Of a stretch of DNA of 27,100 bases, positions 6,412 to 15,580 are shown in pieces. Position 1 is the stretch's first letter. Every line of letters starts with the position of its first letter. Where the stretch lies: the NCBI GenBank assembly GCA_031275595.1, contig JAISOO010000040.1, positions 1 through 27,100 of the forward strand, given 5' to 3'. Below the pieces are notes generated by a model. The model made no database searches and was not told where the DNA came from. It worked only from the letters and a program-made list of their open reading frames with translations. Made by a program: the position numbers and the translations under genes. Origin of the DNA: Spirochaetaceae bacterium. GTDB taxonomy: Bacteria; Spirochaetota; Spirochaetia; Treponematales; Breznakiellaceae.

Positions 6412-8147
6412 CGGATTTGCAGCTTGATCCTGCTGTTTTGAAGTTAATTGAATACGCAAAGGAAAAGAAATCCCTTTCCTACGATGAACTTTCCGACTTT
6501 TTGCCGGAACATATCGCCAATTCCGATAAAATAGAGCAGGTTCTTGCCCTCCTGGAGGCAAATAACGTTCAGCTTATTGAGGATGAAGGATCCGGAGAGG
6601 ATGAATCCGAATCGGGTACACGTAAAAACGCGGAATCCGAAAAGAAACGGCTCGTATACAGCGATAAGGAAGCATCGGTAGATGATCCTATTCGGCTTTA
6701 TCTCAGGGAAATAGGCCGGGAAAACCTTCTGACCGCCGAACAGGAGATAGAACTTTCCAAACAGATGGAGGATGGGGAGAATATCATCAAGGGGGTGATA
6801 AAAAAATCCGGTATGATCATCCCCGAATTTTACCACATCGCTCTGCGGGCCTTTTCAAAAAAAGATCCCCGGGAATTAAGCCTCTCAAAAAAAGAAATCA
6901 CCGAATACATGACCGAACGCCGCAGGCTCAACCAATTCTATAAGGAAACGCTCCGGATCATCGGCGGGGAGCTGAAAAATTATATAGAAATCAAACGGCG
7001 GCTTCTAACCCGGGGTTTGGACTTTTTTGATGATCAGGAACTCAATGAAATCCGCGGCCGGATTCTGGAGGTTGTCGAAATTGCCGAAATCCATCCCGAT
7101 GAAATTACCAACTTTTCCGAAAAATTCATTCAGGCAGCAAAAAAGATAAAACGGTATAAAAAAGAACAGGAACGGATAGAAAAACGGCTCCGGGTGGGCT
7201 CCTTAAAAGAACTCCGCGCCCTGGGCCGGGGCTTGACCATCAGGGAGGAACGGGAGCGGCTGGAAGAGGAGCTTGGCCTTTCATCGGATGAAATAAAAGA
7301 ACTTATCCGGCACATCCAAGTAACTGAAAAAAAACTCCGTCAAATGGAATCGGAATTTGAGGAATCCATCGAAAGTATCAACCAGATGGCCAAAGAAATA
7401 AGCCGGGGCCGTAATTTAATGAAAAGCGCTAAGGATAGGCTTATTAAAGCAAACCTTCGCCTGGTAGTCTCCATTGCCAAAAAATATACCAACAGGGGGC
7501 TCCATTTTTTCGATTTGGTTCAAGAAGGGAATATCGGCCTTATCAAGGCGGTAGAAAAATTTGAGTATCAAAAGGGCTTTAAATTTTCCACCTACGCGAC
7601 CTGGTGGATTAGGCAGGCCATTACCCGGTCCATATCGGATCAGGCCCGGACCATCCGGGTCCCGGTTCACATGATAGAGCAGATCAACAAGGTGGTCCGG
7701 GAATCCCGGCAGCTTATGCAGGTTTTGGGGAGGGAACCCACGGATGAAGAAATCGCCGAACGTCTCGGCTGGACTACCCAACGGGTAAAATCGGTTAAAA
7801 ATGTAGCCCGGGAGCCCATATCGCTGGAAACTCCCATAGGAGAAGAGGAGGATTCCCTTTTAGGAGATTTTATTGAGGATAAAGACGTAGAAAATCCGGC
7901 CAATCAGACCGCCTTCACCCTGCTTCAGGAGCAGCTTTCTGGGGTATTATCCACCTTGCCCGCCAGGGAACAGGAGGTACTTAAGATGCGTTTCGGTCTT
8001 GATGACGGGTATTCCCTCACTTTGGAAGAAGTGGGGTTGTATTTTAATGTTACCCGGGAACGGATTCGGCAGATTGAGGCTAAGGCCCTCCGCCGGCTCC
8101 GGCATCCACGGCGGAGCCGGCGATTAAAGGATTATTTGGATCATTAG
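6408..8147 (+). CDS. rpoD: Primary sigma factor RpoD (sigma-70)
   Basis: The 579-residue housekeeping sigma factor shows an acidic region 1.1 (about 1-85), region 1.2 ([22 protein letters not shown]), a long charged non-conserved insert (about 120-310), region 2 (about 330-410, with [21 protein letters not shown] and [16 protein letters not shown] for core binding and -10 melting), region 3, and region 4 with the helix-turn-helix [21 protein letters not shown] that reads the -35 element. It starts at the ATGA overlap with dnaG and ends the operon. Region 2.4 and 4.2 motifs are canonical, which supports using ordinary TTGACA/TATAAT promoters when reading this window. A multi-hairpin element follows its stop. 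Confidence 0.97.
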   Translation: MTDLQLDPAVLKLIEYAKEKKSLSYDELSDFLPEHIANSDKIEQVLALLEANNVQLIEDEGSGEDESESGTRKNAESEKKRLVYSDKEASVDDPIRLYLREIGRENLLTAEQEIELSKQMEDGENIIKGVIKKSGMIIPEFYHIALRAFSKKDPRELSLSKKEITEYMTERRRLNQFYKETLRIIGGELKNYIEIKRRLLTRGLDFFDDQELNEIRGRILEVVEIAEIHPDEITNFSEKFIQAAKKIKRYKKEQERIEKRLRVGSLKELRALGRGLTIREERERLEEELGLSSDEIKELIRHIQVTEKKLRQMESEFEESIESINQMAKEISRGRNLMKSAKDRLIKANLRLVVSIAKKYTNRGLHFFDLVQEGNIGLIKAVEKFEYQKGFKFSTYATWWIRQAITRSISDQARTIRVPVHMIEQINKVVRESRQLMQVLGREPTDEEIAERLGWTTQRVKSVKNVAREPISLETPIGEEEDSLLGDFIEDKDVENPANQTAFTLLQEQLSGVLSTLPAREQEVLKMRFGLDDGYSLTLEEVGLYFNVTRERIRQIEAKALRRLRHPRRSRRLKDYLDH

Positions 8148-8178
8148 AAGAATTGATTCTTCAAAATTTGACATTGGA

Positions 8179-8309
8179 GCCGGTTTAAAATTCAAGTTTT
8201 TTTGAAGCCGGCATCGGGAAAAGCGGCCTAAAGTCCGCTTTTCCTCCTAAATTTAAGGTCGCTGTTTTAAAATCACGGGTCCCATCGGGCCGTTGGATTT
8301 TGAAGCAGC
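8179..8309 (+). repeat. Structured intergenic element, copy 3 (after rpoD)
   Basis: Three stem-loops stand in tandem. The first is GCCGG (8179-8183)/CCGGC (8208-8212), extended by an A/T-rich inner stem. The second is a perfect ten-base stem, GGAAAAGCGG (8217-8226)/CCGCTTTTCC (8235-8244). The third (8261-8309) has outer arms whose only deviations are two G.U-type pairs, an inner ACGG/CCGT stem, and CCC/GGG at its tip. The second hairpin and the sequence after it (TCCT-TAAAT-TAAGGT-GCT) align closely with 27025-27072 at the right edge. The third matches the hairpins around trpR. A short AAGAA/TTCTT hairpin precedes it at about 8148-8161. The element could end the rpoD transcript, but no long T run follows any stem. 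Confidence 0.75.
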
Positions 8310-8330
8310 CTCATTTTTAAGGGGTAATAC

Positions 8331-9173
8331 ATGGCTATGGAAGGTGTGTTTGATAAGCTGCGTACCTTGCAGGATATTCTTTCGGAAAAAATAAGTTTAG
8401 AACAGGATATTCAGGAAATTCCCAAACTTCTGTCAACCCAGGAAGAACTTTTATCCCGGTTGAAGAAGTCTTTTATTGAAAAAAATCAGGACTATGAAAA
8501 GACAAAAATTGCGGAAATAGAATACCGCAACCTGCTGGTAGAAGCGGAAAGTGCCCGGGAACGGGCCGAAAAAAATATGGATTCCATCAATACCCAGCGG
8601 GAATATGAGGCTCTGGATAAGGAAATCCGGGACGCATCCGAAAAAGAACAACAATACCGTAAGGATCTTCAACGGGAAGAGCGTCTTTTGGCAGAATTGG
8701 ATGAACAAATAAAACAAAATACCGCTCTTATTGAACAGCAGGAACAGGAATTAGCGGAACGCAAGGCGGGTATTGAGGCGGAGATAGCGGAAAAAACCGC
8801 CCTGGTTGAGAAATTGCTGGAGCGGGAAACGGATATAACCCCGGGCCTTGATCCGGAGGTGCTTTTTAAATTCGAGCGGATCGTCAAAAATAAAATGGGC
8901 CGGGGTATCGTGGCTATCAGGGGGGGGGTATGTATGGGCTGCCATATGATCCTGCCCGCCCAATTTGCCAATACGGTCCGGATGGGAGAAGAAATTGTCT
9001 TTTGTCCCTACTGTTCTCGAATCCTCTTTTATGAAGAATCCGAACAGGGGGAGGAAGATTTCTTCGATACCGAAGATACGGGGAGTCTGTCTGATCTGGA
9101 CGATATGGAAGATGACGAATATGATGAGGATGAGGAGGAGGATGAAAAAATAAATATTGATTACGATGAGTAG
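8331..9173 (+). CDS. C4-type zinc-ribbon protein with N-terminal coiled coil
   Basis: This 280-residue protein has three parts: a long coiled coil (about 10-165, rich in E, K, Q and L); a zinc ribbon with two cysteine pairs, C201-x2-C204 and C225-x2-C228 (VCMGCHM and FCPYCSR); and a strongly acidic tail (about 237-280). The first two match the zf-RING_7 / DUF164 family (CdsZ-like), whose coiled coil and ribbon suggest a nucleic-acid or ribosome-associated role, but no reaction is established. The acidic tail is an addition that could mimic nucleic acid or bind a basic partner. AAGGGG (8319-8324) lies six bases before the ATG. RNase P RNA begins about 107 bases after the stop on the same strand. 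Confidence 0.82.
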   Translation: MAMEGVFDKLRTLQDILSEKISLEQDIQEIPKLLSTQEELLSRLKKSFIEKNQDYEKTKIAEIEYRNLLVEAESARERAEKNMDSINTQREYEALDKEIRDASEKEQQYRKDLQREERLLAELDEQIKQNTALIEQQEQELAERKAGIEAEIAEKTALVEKLLERETDITPGLDPEVLFKFERIVKNKMGRGIVAIRGGVCMGCHMILPAQFANTVRMGEEIVFCPYCSRILFYEESEQGEEDFFDTEDTGSLSDLDDMEDDEYDEDEEEDEKINIDYDE

Positions 9174-9240
9174 AAAGCACCGGGGCGTCCCCGAAAACTT
9201 TAGTTTTTTGCGCCGGTCTTCCAATCAACCGGGTTTTGAA

Positions 9241-9252
9241 ACCGGCGCCGGT
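9241..9252. repeat. 12-bp perfect palindrome upstream of rnpB
   Basis: ACCGGCGCCGGT is a perfect inverted repeat 28 bases before the RNase P RNA P1 stem. Its core (CGGCGCCG) is the same as the GGCGCC-type unit of the 21-bp array at 213-443, and the preceding bases (ACCGGGTTTTGAAACCGG) form another small hairpin. It lies where the rnpB promoter is expected: TTGAAA at 9236-9241 and TATTTG at 9259-9264, 17 bases apart, bracket it. This could make it an operator, but one isolated copy is weak evidence. Confidence 0.4.
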
Positions 9253-9279
9253 GAATCGTATTTGAGTGGAGAGTATTAT

Positions 9280-9713
<434 letters not shown>

Positions 9714-9893
9714 TTTTTCTTTCGTATTTTGGCTTTTTCAAAATTCGCCATTCCCTGTGGTCAGTGGGGCCTTATAAAAACAACGCTGTATGGCAGTTTT
9801 GTAAAATTTTCGCCTGAAAACGGTAATATCCGGGGATAAAAGAGCCGATTTTGGAACCAACCAACGTTTATTTCGAATTCTGTCCGGGCTTTG

Positions 9894-9926
9894 TTGACTT
9901 TTTCCTACAAAAGAAAGTAGTATATT
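9894..9926 (+). promoter_or_regulatory. Promoter of the TPR protein gene, very short leader
   Basis: TTGACT (9894-9899) matches the -35 consensus at five of six positions. TAGTAT (9918-9923, 18-base spacer) or TATATT (9921-9926, 21-base spacer) supplies the -10. Either puts initiation within about four to eight bases of the ATG at 9937, leaving no room for a Shine-Dalgarno sequence, and none is seen. Confidence 0.55.
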
Positions 9927-9936
9927 TCATTATAGT

Positions 9937-10926
9937 ATGTTTAAAACACGATCCTGGTCTGATTATGACCGCCGCACCCGCCGTAATCAGCGGGTTAAAC
10001 GAGGGGTGATTATTATTTTTTTGAGTATCCTCATAGTATCCGGGGGAGTGTTTTTTTGGAGCCGGAGAAGCAGCCTGGGGAACAATCGAAAGGAAATTCT
10101 GCGGCTTTGGGAAGAAGCATCCTATGAAGATGTTTTTAGGATAACCCAGGATAAATTACAAACGAATCCCCTGGATTATTTTTTGTTAACCATCCATGGC
10201 ATGGTGTCTTATCAGCTTGCGGTTGCGCAGATCAACAATTACGATACCCTTGGCTATATAGACAGGTGTATCTGGTCGTTACGGAAGACCTTTCTGATTA
10301 ATGGAGAGGCAAAAGACGGTAGAATTTTCTATGTATTGGGAAAAGCTTATTATGAAAAAGGGGCGGGTTACACGGATTTGGCGGTAAAATTTCTGGAAGC
10401 GGCCAGAAAAGTCTCCTATGACGCTTGGGATATTCCTGAATACTTAGGTCTTGCCTACGCGGGGATCCACGATTATCATAATAGTGTCGCGGCTTTTAGT
10501 TTGGCTTTGAATCCGGCCAATGATACCGAAAGAAAGGTTGAAAATAATGGGAGGGATCCGGCGATTGCCGTTTATCCCCAGGATCTATTACTTTTAGCCA
10601 TTGCCCGTTCCTATTTGGAGTTGGATGAATCCGATACGGCCAAGGCTTATCTTCTTCGTTGTATAGAAACATCCCGGGATTCCCATGTTGTTATCACTGC
10701 CCGGTTCCTTTTAGGGGGGCTTTTGGAAAATTCCGATGATAAGGAAGGCGCCATAGCTCAATATCTTACTATTATTGAAGAATCAGGGGAAAACGCGGAA
10801 GCCCATTACCGCTTAGGCGAGTTATACGCCTCCATGGGTGATACCACCAGGTCCCGTTTTGAGTGGAGGACGGCTATAAGGCTCGATCCGACCCATAAAC
10901 AGGCAAGGATACGGCTGAATTTATAG
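9937..10926 (+). CDS. Membrane-anchored tetratricopeptide-repeat protein
   Basis: The 329-residue protein has a basic N-terminus (residues 1-22, with RRTRRNQRVKR), one membrane segment (about 23-42) and a long helical domain. By the positive-inside rule the repeats face the periplasm. Degenerate TPRs are visible, the clearest in the last third (NAEAHYRLGELYASMGDTTRSRFEWRTAIRLDP). TPR domains are protein-binding scaffolds, and no enzymatic motif is present. It lies between rnpB and mreB, with its own promoter and a strong terminator, so it is probably transcribed alone. Its neighbours hint at envelope or cell-shape work, but that is inference. I recognise no named gene. Confidence 0.75.
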   Translation: MFKTRSWSDYDRRTRRNQRVKRGVIIIFLSILIVSGGVFFWSRRSSLGNNRKEILRLWEEASYEDVFRITQDKLQTNPLDYFLLTIHGMVSYQLAVAQINNYDTLGYIDRCIWSLRKTFLINGEAKDGRIFYVLGKAYYEKGAGYTDLAVKFLEAARKVSYDAWDIPEYLGLAYAGIHDYHNSVAAFSLALNPANDTERKVENNGRDPAIAVYPQDLLLLAIARSYLELDESDTAKAYLLRCIETSRDSHVVITARFLLGGLLENSDDKEGAIAQYLTIIEESGENAEAHYRLGELYASMGDTTRSRFEWRTAIRLDPTHKQARIRLNL

Positions 10927-10935
10927 CAGGGGGAC

Positions 10936-10969
10936 CTCTAAAAAATTTCTGTCTTTTAGAGTTTTTTTT
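10936..10969 (+). terminator. Intrinsic terminator after the TPR gene
   Basis: CTCTAAAA (10936-10943) pairs perfectly with TTTTAGAG (10954-10961), and eight T follow at once (10962-10969). It starts nine bases after the TPR gene stop. This is the clearest factor-independent terminator in the window. Confidence 0.8.
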
Positions 10970-10994
10970 ACCCTGAAGCGAAAATTATATTTGG

Positions 10995-11166
10995 AGGCTT
11001 CTTCAAAATGTCAATTTTTGAAAAAACAGCCTTGGATTTAGTGGAAAAGCGGGCCGGCTTAATCCGGGGCTTAACCGCTTTTACCAGGCCAAAGCGGCCT
11101 TGGGGCCGCTTTGCGTTTAATTTTAATATCGAAAGTTACTGCTAAAAATGAAGTTTTAACAGCAAC
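10995..11166 (+). repeat. Structured intergenic element, copy 4 (before mreB)
   Basis: Four stem-loops occupy most of the 360-base gap before mreB. They are AGGCT (10995-10999)/AGCCT (11028-11032) with a TTCAAAA/TTTTGAA inner stem; AAAAGCGG (11045-11052)/CCGCTTTT (11075-11082); a perfect CAAAGCGGCC (11090-11099)/GGCCGCTTTG (11104-11113) with a four-base loop; and GTTACTGCTAAAA (11135-11147)/TTTTAACAGCAAC (11154-11166) with two mismatches. The AAAAGCGG theme repeats the second hairpin of copy 3, and the AAAA-TGAAG-TTTT tip of the last stem repeats the last hairpin of copy 5. It lies where the mreB leader should be. From 11167 to the mreB ribosome binding site I see nothing clear. Confidence 0.65.
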
Positions 11167-11286
11167 GAGTTGTTCGGAACCCCGGTTTGGGGACAAAATA
11201 TCGCTGGAAAACCGCAATTTTGTTGCCGGCGAATCAAGGGGTTGTTAGCGAAAAATGGCAGGAATTCAAGGGGCCCAGGAGGAAAT

Positions 11287-12315
11287 ATGTTTGGAAAAAG
11301 TTCTTCAGATATCGGCATTGATTTAGGAACGTGTAATACCCTTATTTATATACGTGGGAAAGGTATTGTCATCAACGAACCATCGGTGGTGGCGGTAGAA
11401 CGGGGCACTAAACGGGTTATGGCCGTAGGAACCGACGCAAAAAATATGCTCTGGAGGACCCCGGGAAATATCATAGCCATCAGGCCTATGCGGGACGGGG
11501 TTATTGCGGATCTTGAATCCACGGAAAAGATGATCCGGTATTTTATTTCCAAAGTACTGCCCCGCTACCGTTTTATAAAGCCCCGGATGGTTATTGGCAT
11601 TCCCTCATGCATTACCGAGGTGGAACGCCGGGCGGTAGAAGAAAGTGCCTATAAAGCAGGGGCCCGGGAAGTGAAAGTTATTGAGGAAAGCCTGGCCGCC
11701 GCCATCGGGGCGGATATTCCCATATTCGAGCCCGCGGGACATATGATCTGTGATATTGGGGGAGGAACCACGGAAGTCTCGGTTATTTCCCTGGGCGGCA
11801 TGGTGGTTACCAATGCCATCCGCCTTGGGGGAGACGAATTTGATGAAGCGATTATTAAATATGTCCGCAGTGCCCACAACCTTATCATCGGTGAACAAAC
11901 CGCGGAACGGCTAAAAATAGAGATCGGGAATGCCGCGCCGGATAAAACCATCGAAAAAGTAGAAATAAAAGGGACCGACGCCATTACCGGCCTGCCCCGA
12001 AAGCTGGAAATTGATTCCGTCGAAGTTCGGGATGCCCTTAAAGATCCCATAACTCAAATAATTGATGAGATAAAATCGACCCTTGGTCAGACCCCGCCGG
12101 AATTGGCGGCGGATATTGTGGAGCGGGGGATAGTCATGACCGGCGGGGGTTCCCTCCTTAAGGGGTTTCCAAAACTCATCTCCAAGGAAACGGGGGTACC
12201 GGTTATCCTCGCGGAACGGCCCCTGGACTGCGTTGCCCTGGGGGCGGGTAAATATTTTGAGAATGCCAAGGGTTTTGATAATACCCGCAGTATTTACGAT
12301 AACCTGAACGGCTAA
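11287..12315 (+). CDS. mreB: Rod-shape cytoskeletal protein MreB
   Basis: This 342-residue actin homologue forms membrane-attached filaments that steer lateral wall synthesis. Actin-fold motifs are intact: phosphate 1 ([14 protein letters not shown]), connect 1 ([10 protein letters not shown]), the [14 protein letters not shown] stretch with [10 protein letters not shown], phosphate 2 ([12 protein letters not shown]) and the adenosine motif ([12 protein letters not shown]). The frame stays open back to 11170, but AGGAGG (11277-11282) lies four bases before the ATG at 11287 and [15 protein letters not shown] is the normal family start, so the longer form is rejected. It heads the elongation operon: mreC starts four bases after its stop. 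Confidence 0.97.
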   Translation: MFGKSSSDIGIDLGTCNTLIYIRGKGIVINEPSVVAVERGTKRVMAVGTDAKNMLWRTPGNIIAIRPMRDGVIADLESTEKMIRYFISKVLPRYRFIKPRMVIGIPSCITEVERRAVEESAYKAGAREVKVIEESLAAAIGADIPIFEPAGHMICDIGGGTTEVSVISLGGMVVTNAIRLGGDEFDEAIIKYVRSAHNLIIGEQTAERLKIEIGNAAPDKTIEKVEIKGTDAITGLPRKLEIDSVEVRDALKDPITQIIDEIKSTLGQTPPELAADIVERGIVMTGGGSLLKGFPKLISKETGVPVILAERPLDCVALGAGKYFENAKGFDNTRSIYDNLNG

Positions 12316-12319
12316 ATCC

Positions 12320-13204
12320 ATGCGGATAAAAACGTCTCCCAAACAAAAAAAAAGTCCCCATAGGGAAAATTACGTTTTTATTGTCTTGGGACTCATATCC
12401 TTTTCGGTTCTCCTGATTTCAACCCGGAGTTTTGTCATTGATTTTAAGAATATTGGGTTGTCTGCGTTTTCCGGTATTCGGGGAGGGATACACTTTGTTT
12501 CTTCGTTTTTTTCACAAACCGTCCTTTCCATACAGGAACTTGCTTCTTTACGGCGGGAATACGCAGAGTTAACCGATCGAATAACCCGGTATGAGCAGCT
12601 TGAGCGGAATGCCGCGGAGATCCGGCAGGAAAATAACCGCCTCCGGGAACAGCTCGGGTTTTCAGAAACCCTGGTCTACCGGCATATCCCCGCCGAACTT
12701 ATCGGCAGGGACCCGGACAATCTCTTTTCGGCGCTGGTTATCAATAAGGGAAAATACCATGGTCTTGCGAATAATATGCCGGTCATAGCCTTCCAAAATG
12801 GGATTCAGGCCCTGGTGGGTAAAATAGTCCAGACAGGACAATTTGAAAGCCTGGTTATGCCCCTTTACGATACCAGTTCATATATTTCATCCCGCCTTTC
12901 CGATTCCCGGTATGAGGGAATTGTGGAAGGCCAGGGGAATTCCGATATGCCCCTGGTCATGCGTTTTATCAGAAAACGAGCCCGGGACGAGATTAGTTTT
13001 GGGGATCTTATCACTTCCAGTGGAATCGGAGGGGTATTCCCCCCGGGAATTACCATCGGAAGGGTAAGTAAAATACACTATCAGGAATACGAAACTTCCA
13101 TGGAAGTGGAATTGGAACCCGCCATAGATTTTTCCAGGCTGGAATATGTCTTTGTAATTGAAACTGAAAAAAAGAATGAAGCCGGGCGGGAAGGGGATGG
13201 GTAG
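12320..13204 (+). CDS. mreC: Rod-shape determining protein MreC
   Basis: The 294-residue protein has a basic N-terminus, one membrane segment (about residues 18-36), a periplasmic coiled coil (about 72-112, LRREYAELTDRI to NNRLREQL) and the two-barrel beta domain typical of MreC, with markers AELIGRDPDN, VINKG..GL..NMPVI and GDLITSSGIGGVFPPGI. MreC is a bitopic scaffold that activates PBP2-RodA. It starts four bases after the mreB stop and its end overlaps the mreD start, which supports coupled translation. Confidence 0.94.
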   Translation: MRIKTSPKQKKSPHRENYVFIVLGLISFSVLLISTRSFVIDFKNIGLSAFSGIRGGIHFVSSFFSQTVLSIQELASLRREYAELTDRITRYEQLERNAAEIRQENNRLREQLGFSETLVYRHIPAELIGRDPDNLFSALVINKGKYHGLANNMPVIAFQNGIQALVGKIVQTGQFESLVMPLYDTSSYISSRLSDSRYEGIVEGQGNSDMPLVMRFIRKRARDEISFGDLITSSGIGGVFPPGITIGRVSKIHYQEYETSMEVELEPAIDFSRLEYVFVIETEKKNEAGREGDG

Positions 13205-13700
13205 GCGTGTTATTTGGGCGACGGCTTTTGCCCTTATCGCCGCTATTTTACAGTCCACTTTGTTATCACACCTGGAAATTTACCATGCGGTTCCGGATCT
13301 TGCCCTGGGAATTTTGGTATTCAGCGCGTATAATAATGGTACCATGACCGGACAATTGACGGGTTTTTTGTCAGGATTTCTTATGGATTTTTTATCCGCC
13401 GCCCCGCTGGGATTTAATGCCTTTATCCGTACTATAGTAGGTTTTCTGACCGGCCTTATGAAGGGGACCTTTTTTTTGGATATATTTTTTCTTCCCATGG
13501 GTTTATGCGCCGGGGCTACCATGGTTAAGGCCTTTTGGGGTTTTTTACTCCACCTGCTTTTTGCCGGGGCCGTTCCGGCCTATTCCTTCCGGGGACCTAC
13601 CCTATGGATGGAATTACTCCTCAACAGCCTTTCCGCCCCGATTTTATTTGGTTTCCTTAAATTTTTTGGATCCCTGCTGGTGGATCAGGGAGACCGCTAA
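13197..13700 (+). CDS. mreD: Rod-shape determining protein MreD
   Basis: From the chosen start this is a 167-residue integral membrane protein with about five hydrophobic helices. It opens MGRRVIWATAFALIAAILQS, the usual MreD style, and contains the family-like GFLSGFLMDFLSAAPLGFNAF. MreD is the multi-spanning partner of MreC in the elongasome. The frame opens at 13158, but that would overlap mreC by 47 bases and add a charged leader. The ATG at 13197 gives an eight-base overlap with the mreC stop and has GGGAAGGGG just before it, so it is preferred. Confidence 0.88.
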   Translation: MGRRVIWATAFALIAAILQSTLLSHLEIYHAVPDLALGILVFSAYNNGTMTGQLTGFLSGFLMDFLSAAPLGFNAFIRTIVGFLTGLMKGTFFLDIFFLPMGLCAGATMVKAFWGFLLHLLFAGAVPAYSFRGPTLWMELLLNSLSAPILFGFLKFFGSLLVDQGDR

Positions 13701-15580
13701 TGGATTTTACCCCCCAATCACCCCAAATCCAGGAAAATACCGAAAAACGGATTAAAATACTCCAGTTTATTTTTATATTTGTTTTTATCGCCTACGGCCT
13801 TCGGCTTTTTGGTATGCAGATATTAAGCGGTGAATTATACCGTTCCCGGGCTCAGGATATAGCCCGGCGGACCACCGTCATTCCCGCCCAACGGGGAGAA
13901 ATTTATGACCGTAGTTTTGATCAACCTCTGGTCCTTAATGCCGATTCTTTTGCGGTAAATATCACCCCCGCGGAAGTCCCCCAGGGAAAGATACCGGAAC
14001 TTATTGAGAGGCTTGCGGGCATCCTGGGAATTCCTCCTGATCAAATCGAGGGGAAGATACCTCCCCAATATTATTATCTTTTTCAACCCCTGGAAGTCGC
14101 TTCCAACGTGGCCTATAACAAAATTGCCGTTATCGCGGAAAACGTAGATACCCTTCCCGGTGTTTCCTGGCAATCCAAACCTATCCGGAACTATGTTGAA
14201 GCGGGAAGCCTCTCCCACATCATCGGTTATGTGGGGGATATAACCAGGGACGAATTAACCATGCTGTACAACAGCGGGTATAAACAGGGCGATATCATCG
14301 GTAAAGCGGGTATCGAACGGCAGTATGACGAAATCTTGCGGGGTATGGACGGTTTGGAAACCCGTACCGTGGATGTCCGGGGCAGACGGATAACCGGGGG
14401 CTTAGCGAATGTTCGGGAACCCCCGGTTATGGGGAAAAACATTGTCCTTTCCATAGATCGTTCCATCCAATTATTGGCGGAAAAAGCCCTGGGGGAACGG
14501 ATGGGATCGGTGGTGGTCATGCGCCCCGGTACCGGTGAAATCCTCGCCATGGTTTCTTACCCCAGCTACGATCCGACAATTTTTACCCGTAATGATTCGG
14601 CCTCCGAATACCAGGCCCTGATCAATGATCCCAACAAACCTTTTTTGAATCGGGCAATACAATCCAGCTATCCCCCGGCTTCAACCTTCAAAATTATCAT
14701 GACCACCGGTATTTTACGGGAAAATGTTTTTTCACCGGATCAGCTGGTGGATTGCTCCGGTGAATTAAGTTACGGAGACCGGCTGTGGCGCTGCCATATC
14801 CGAAAGCCTGGTCATGGACATCTTAATCTCCAGCAAGCCCTGGCCCAATCCTGTGATATTTATTTTTGGACGGTCGGCAGGGATTACCTTGGGATTGAAC
14901 GGATTCTGGAATATACAAAAGATTTTGGTTTTGGGGAATTTACCGGTATCGACCTTCCGGGGGAAATATCCGGCTTTGTCCCGACCCCCCAATGGAAGGA
15001 TCGCCGGTTTCATGAACGCTGGCTTGGGGGTGATACCATGAATATGTCCATCGGTCAGGGATATACCCTGGTTACCCCTATTCAATTGGCAAATATGGTC
15101 GCCATGGTGGTTAACGATGGAGTGATTTATAAACCCCATATTCTTAAAGAGGTTCGGGACCCCATATCCGGGGCGGTGGAAACTACCATTGCTCCCGCTA
15201 TCTTGCATAAAAGTGATGTGGAGCCGGCGGTTTTTGAAACAGTACGCCGTAATATGCGGTCGGTTATCAGCGAAGGAACCGCCCGGTTCCCCCTTAATAT
15301 ACGGACCGTGGAAATCGCCGGAAAAACCGGTACCGGTGAAGTTGGTCTTCCAGATCAGTGGCATTCCTGGTTTGCCGCCTATGCTCCGTACCAGACTGAT
15401 AATCCGGAAGAACAAATCGTGGTATCCGTTATTGTTGAAGCGGTTAATAAATGGGAGTGGTGGGCGCCCTATGCGTCGTCCATCATCTTTCATGGTATTT
15501 TTTCCGGGCAGACCTATGAAGAATCGGTTTCCGCCTTGGGGCTTCAATATCTGATGCCTATTCAAGGGCGCCGGGAATAA
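13700..15580 (+). CDS. mrdA: Penicillin-binding protein 2 (elongation transpeptidase)
   Basis: This 626-residue class B PBP cross-links peptidoglycan during lateral growth. Visible parts are a membrane anchor (about 20-38), the pedestal with RRTTVIPAQRGEIYDR, and the transpeptidase domain with S328-T-F-K331 (nucleophilic serine in PPASTFK), S384-C-D386 and K542-T-G544 (AGKTGTGE). All three active-site motifs are complete. The start codon shares one base with the mreD stop (TAATG), and rodA begins in the same way at its own stop. Its position between mreD and rodA identifies it as PBP2/MrdA rather than the division enzyme FtsI. Confidence 0.96.
   Translation: MDFTPQSPQIQENTEKRIKILQFIFIFVFIAYGLRLFGMQILSGELYRSRAQDIARRTTVIPAQRGEIYDRSFDQPLVLNADSFAVNITPAEVPQGKIPELIERLAGILGIPPDQIEGKIPPQYYYLFQPLEVASNVAYNKIAVIAENVDTLPGVSWQSKPIRNYVEAGSLSHIIGYVGDITRDELTMLYNSGYKQGDIIGKAGIERQYDEILRGMDGLETRTVDVRGRRITGGLANVREPPVMGKNIVLSIDRSIQLLAEKALGERMGSVVVMRPGTGEILAMVSYPSYDPTIFTRNDSASEYQALINDPNKPFLNRAIQSSYPPASTFKIIMTTGILRENVFSPDQLVDCSGELSYGDRLWRCHIRKPGHGHLNLQQALAQSCDIYFWTVGRDYLGIERILEYTKDFGFGEFTGIDLPGEISGFVPTPQWKDRRFHERWLGGDTMNMSIGQGYTLVTPIQLANMVAMVVNDGVIYKPHILKEVRDPISGAVETTIAPAILHKSDVEPAVFETVRRNMRSVISEGTARFPLNIRTVEIAGKTGTGEVGLPDQWHSWFAAYAPYQTDNPEEQIVVSVIVEAVNKWEWWAPYASSIIFHGIFSGQTYEESVSALGLQYLMPIQGRRE

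Noticed and set aside
9719..9893. Sigma-54 (-24/-12) promoter for targets of the GAF/AAA+ regulator
   Set aside because: A TGGCA-like string near 9790 lacks the GC doublet at the correct spacing. No other intergenic region shows a convincing match.
14765..15565. 266-residue minus-strand frame
   Set aside because: It is antisense to the PBP2 transpeptidase domain and its translation shows no family resemblance.
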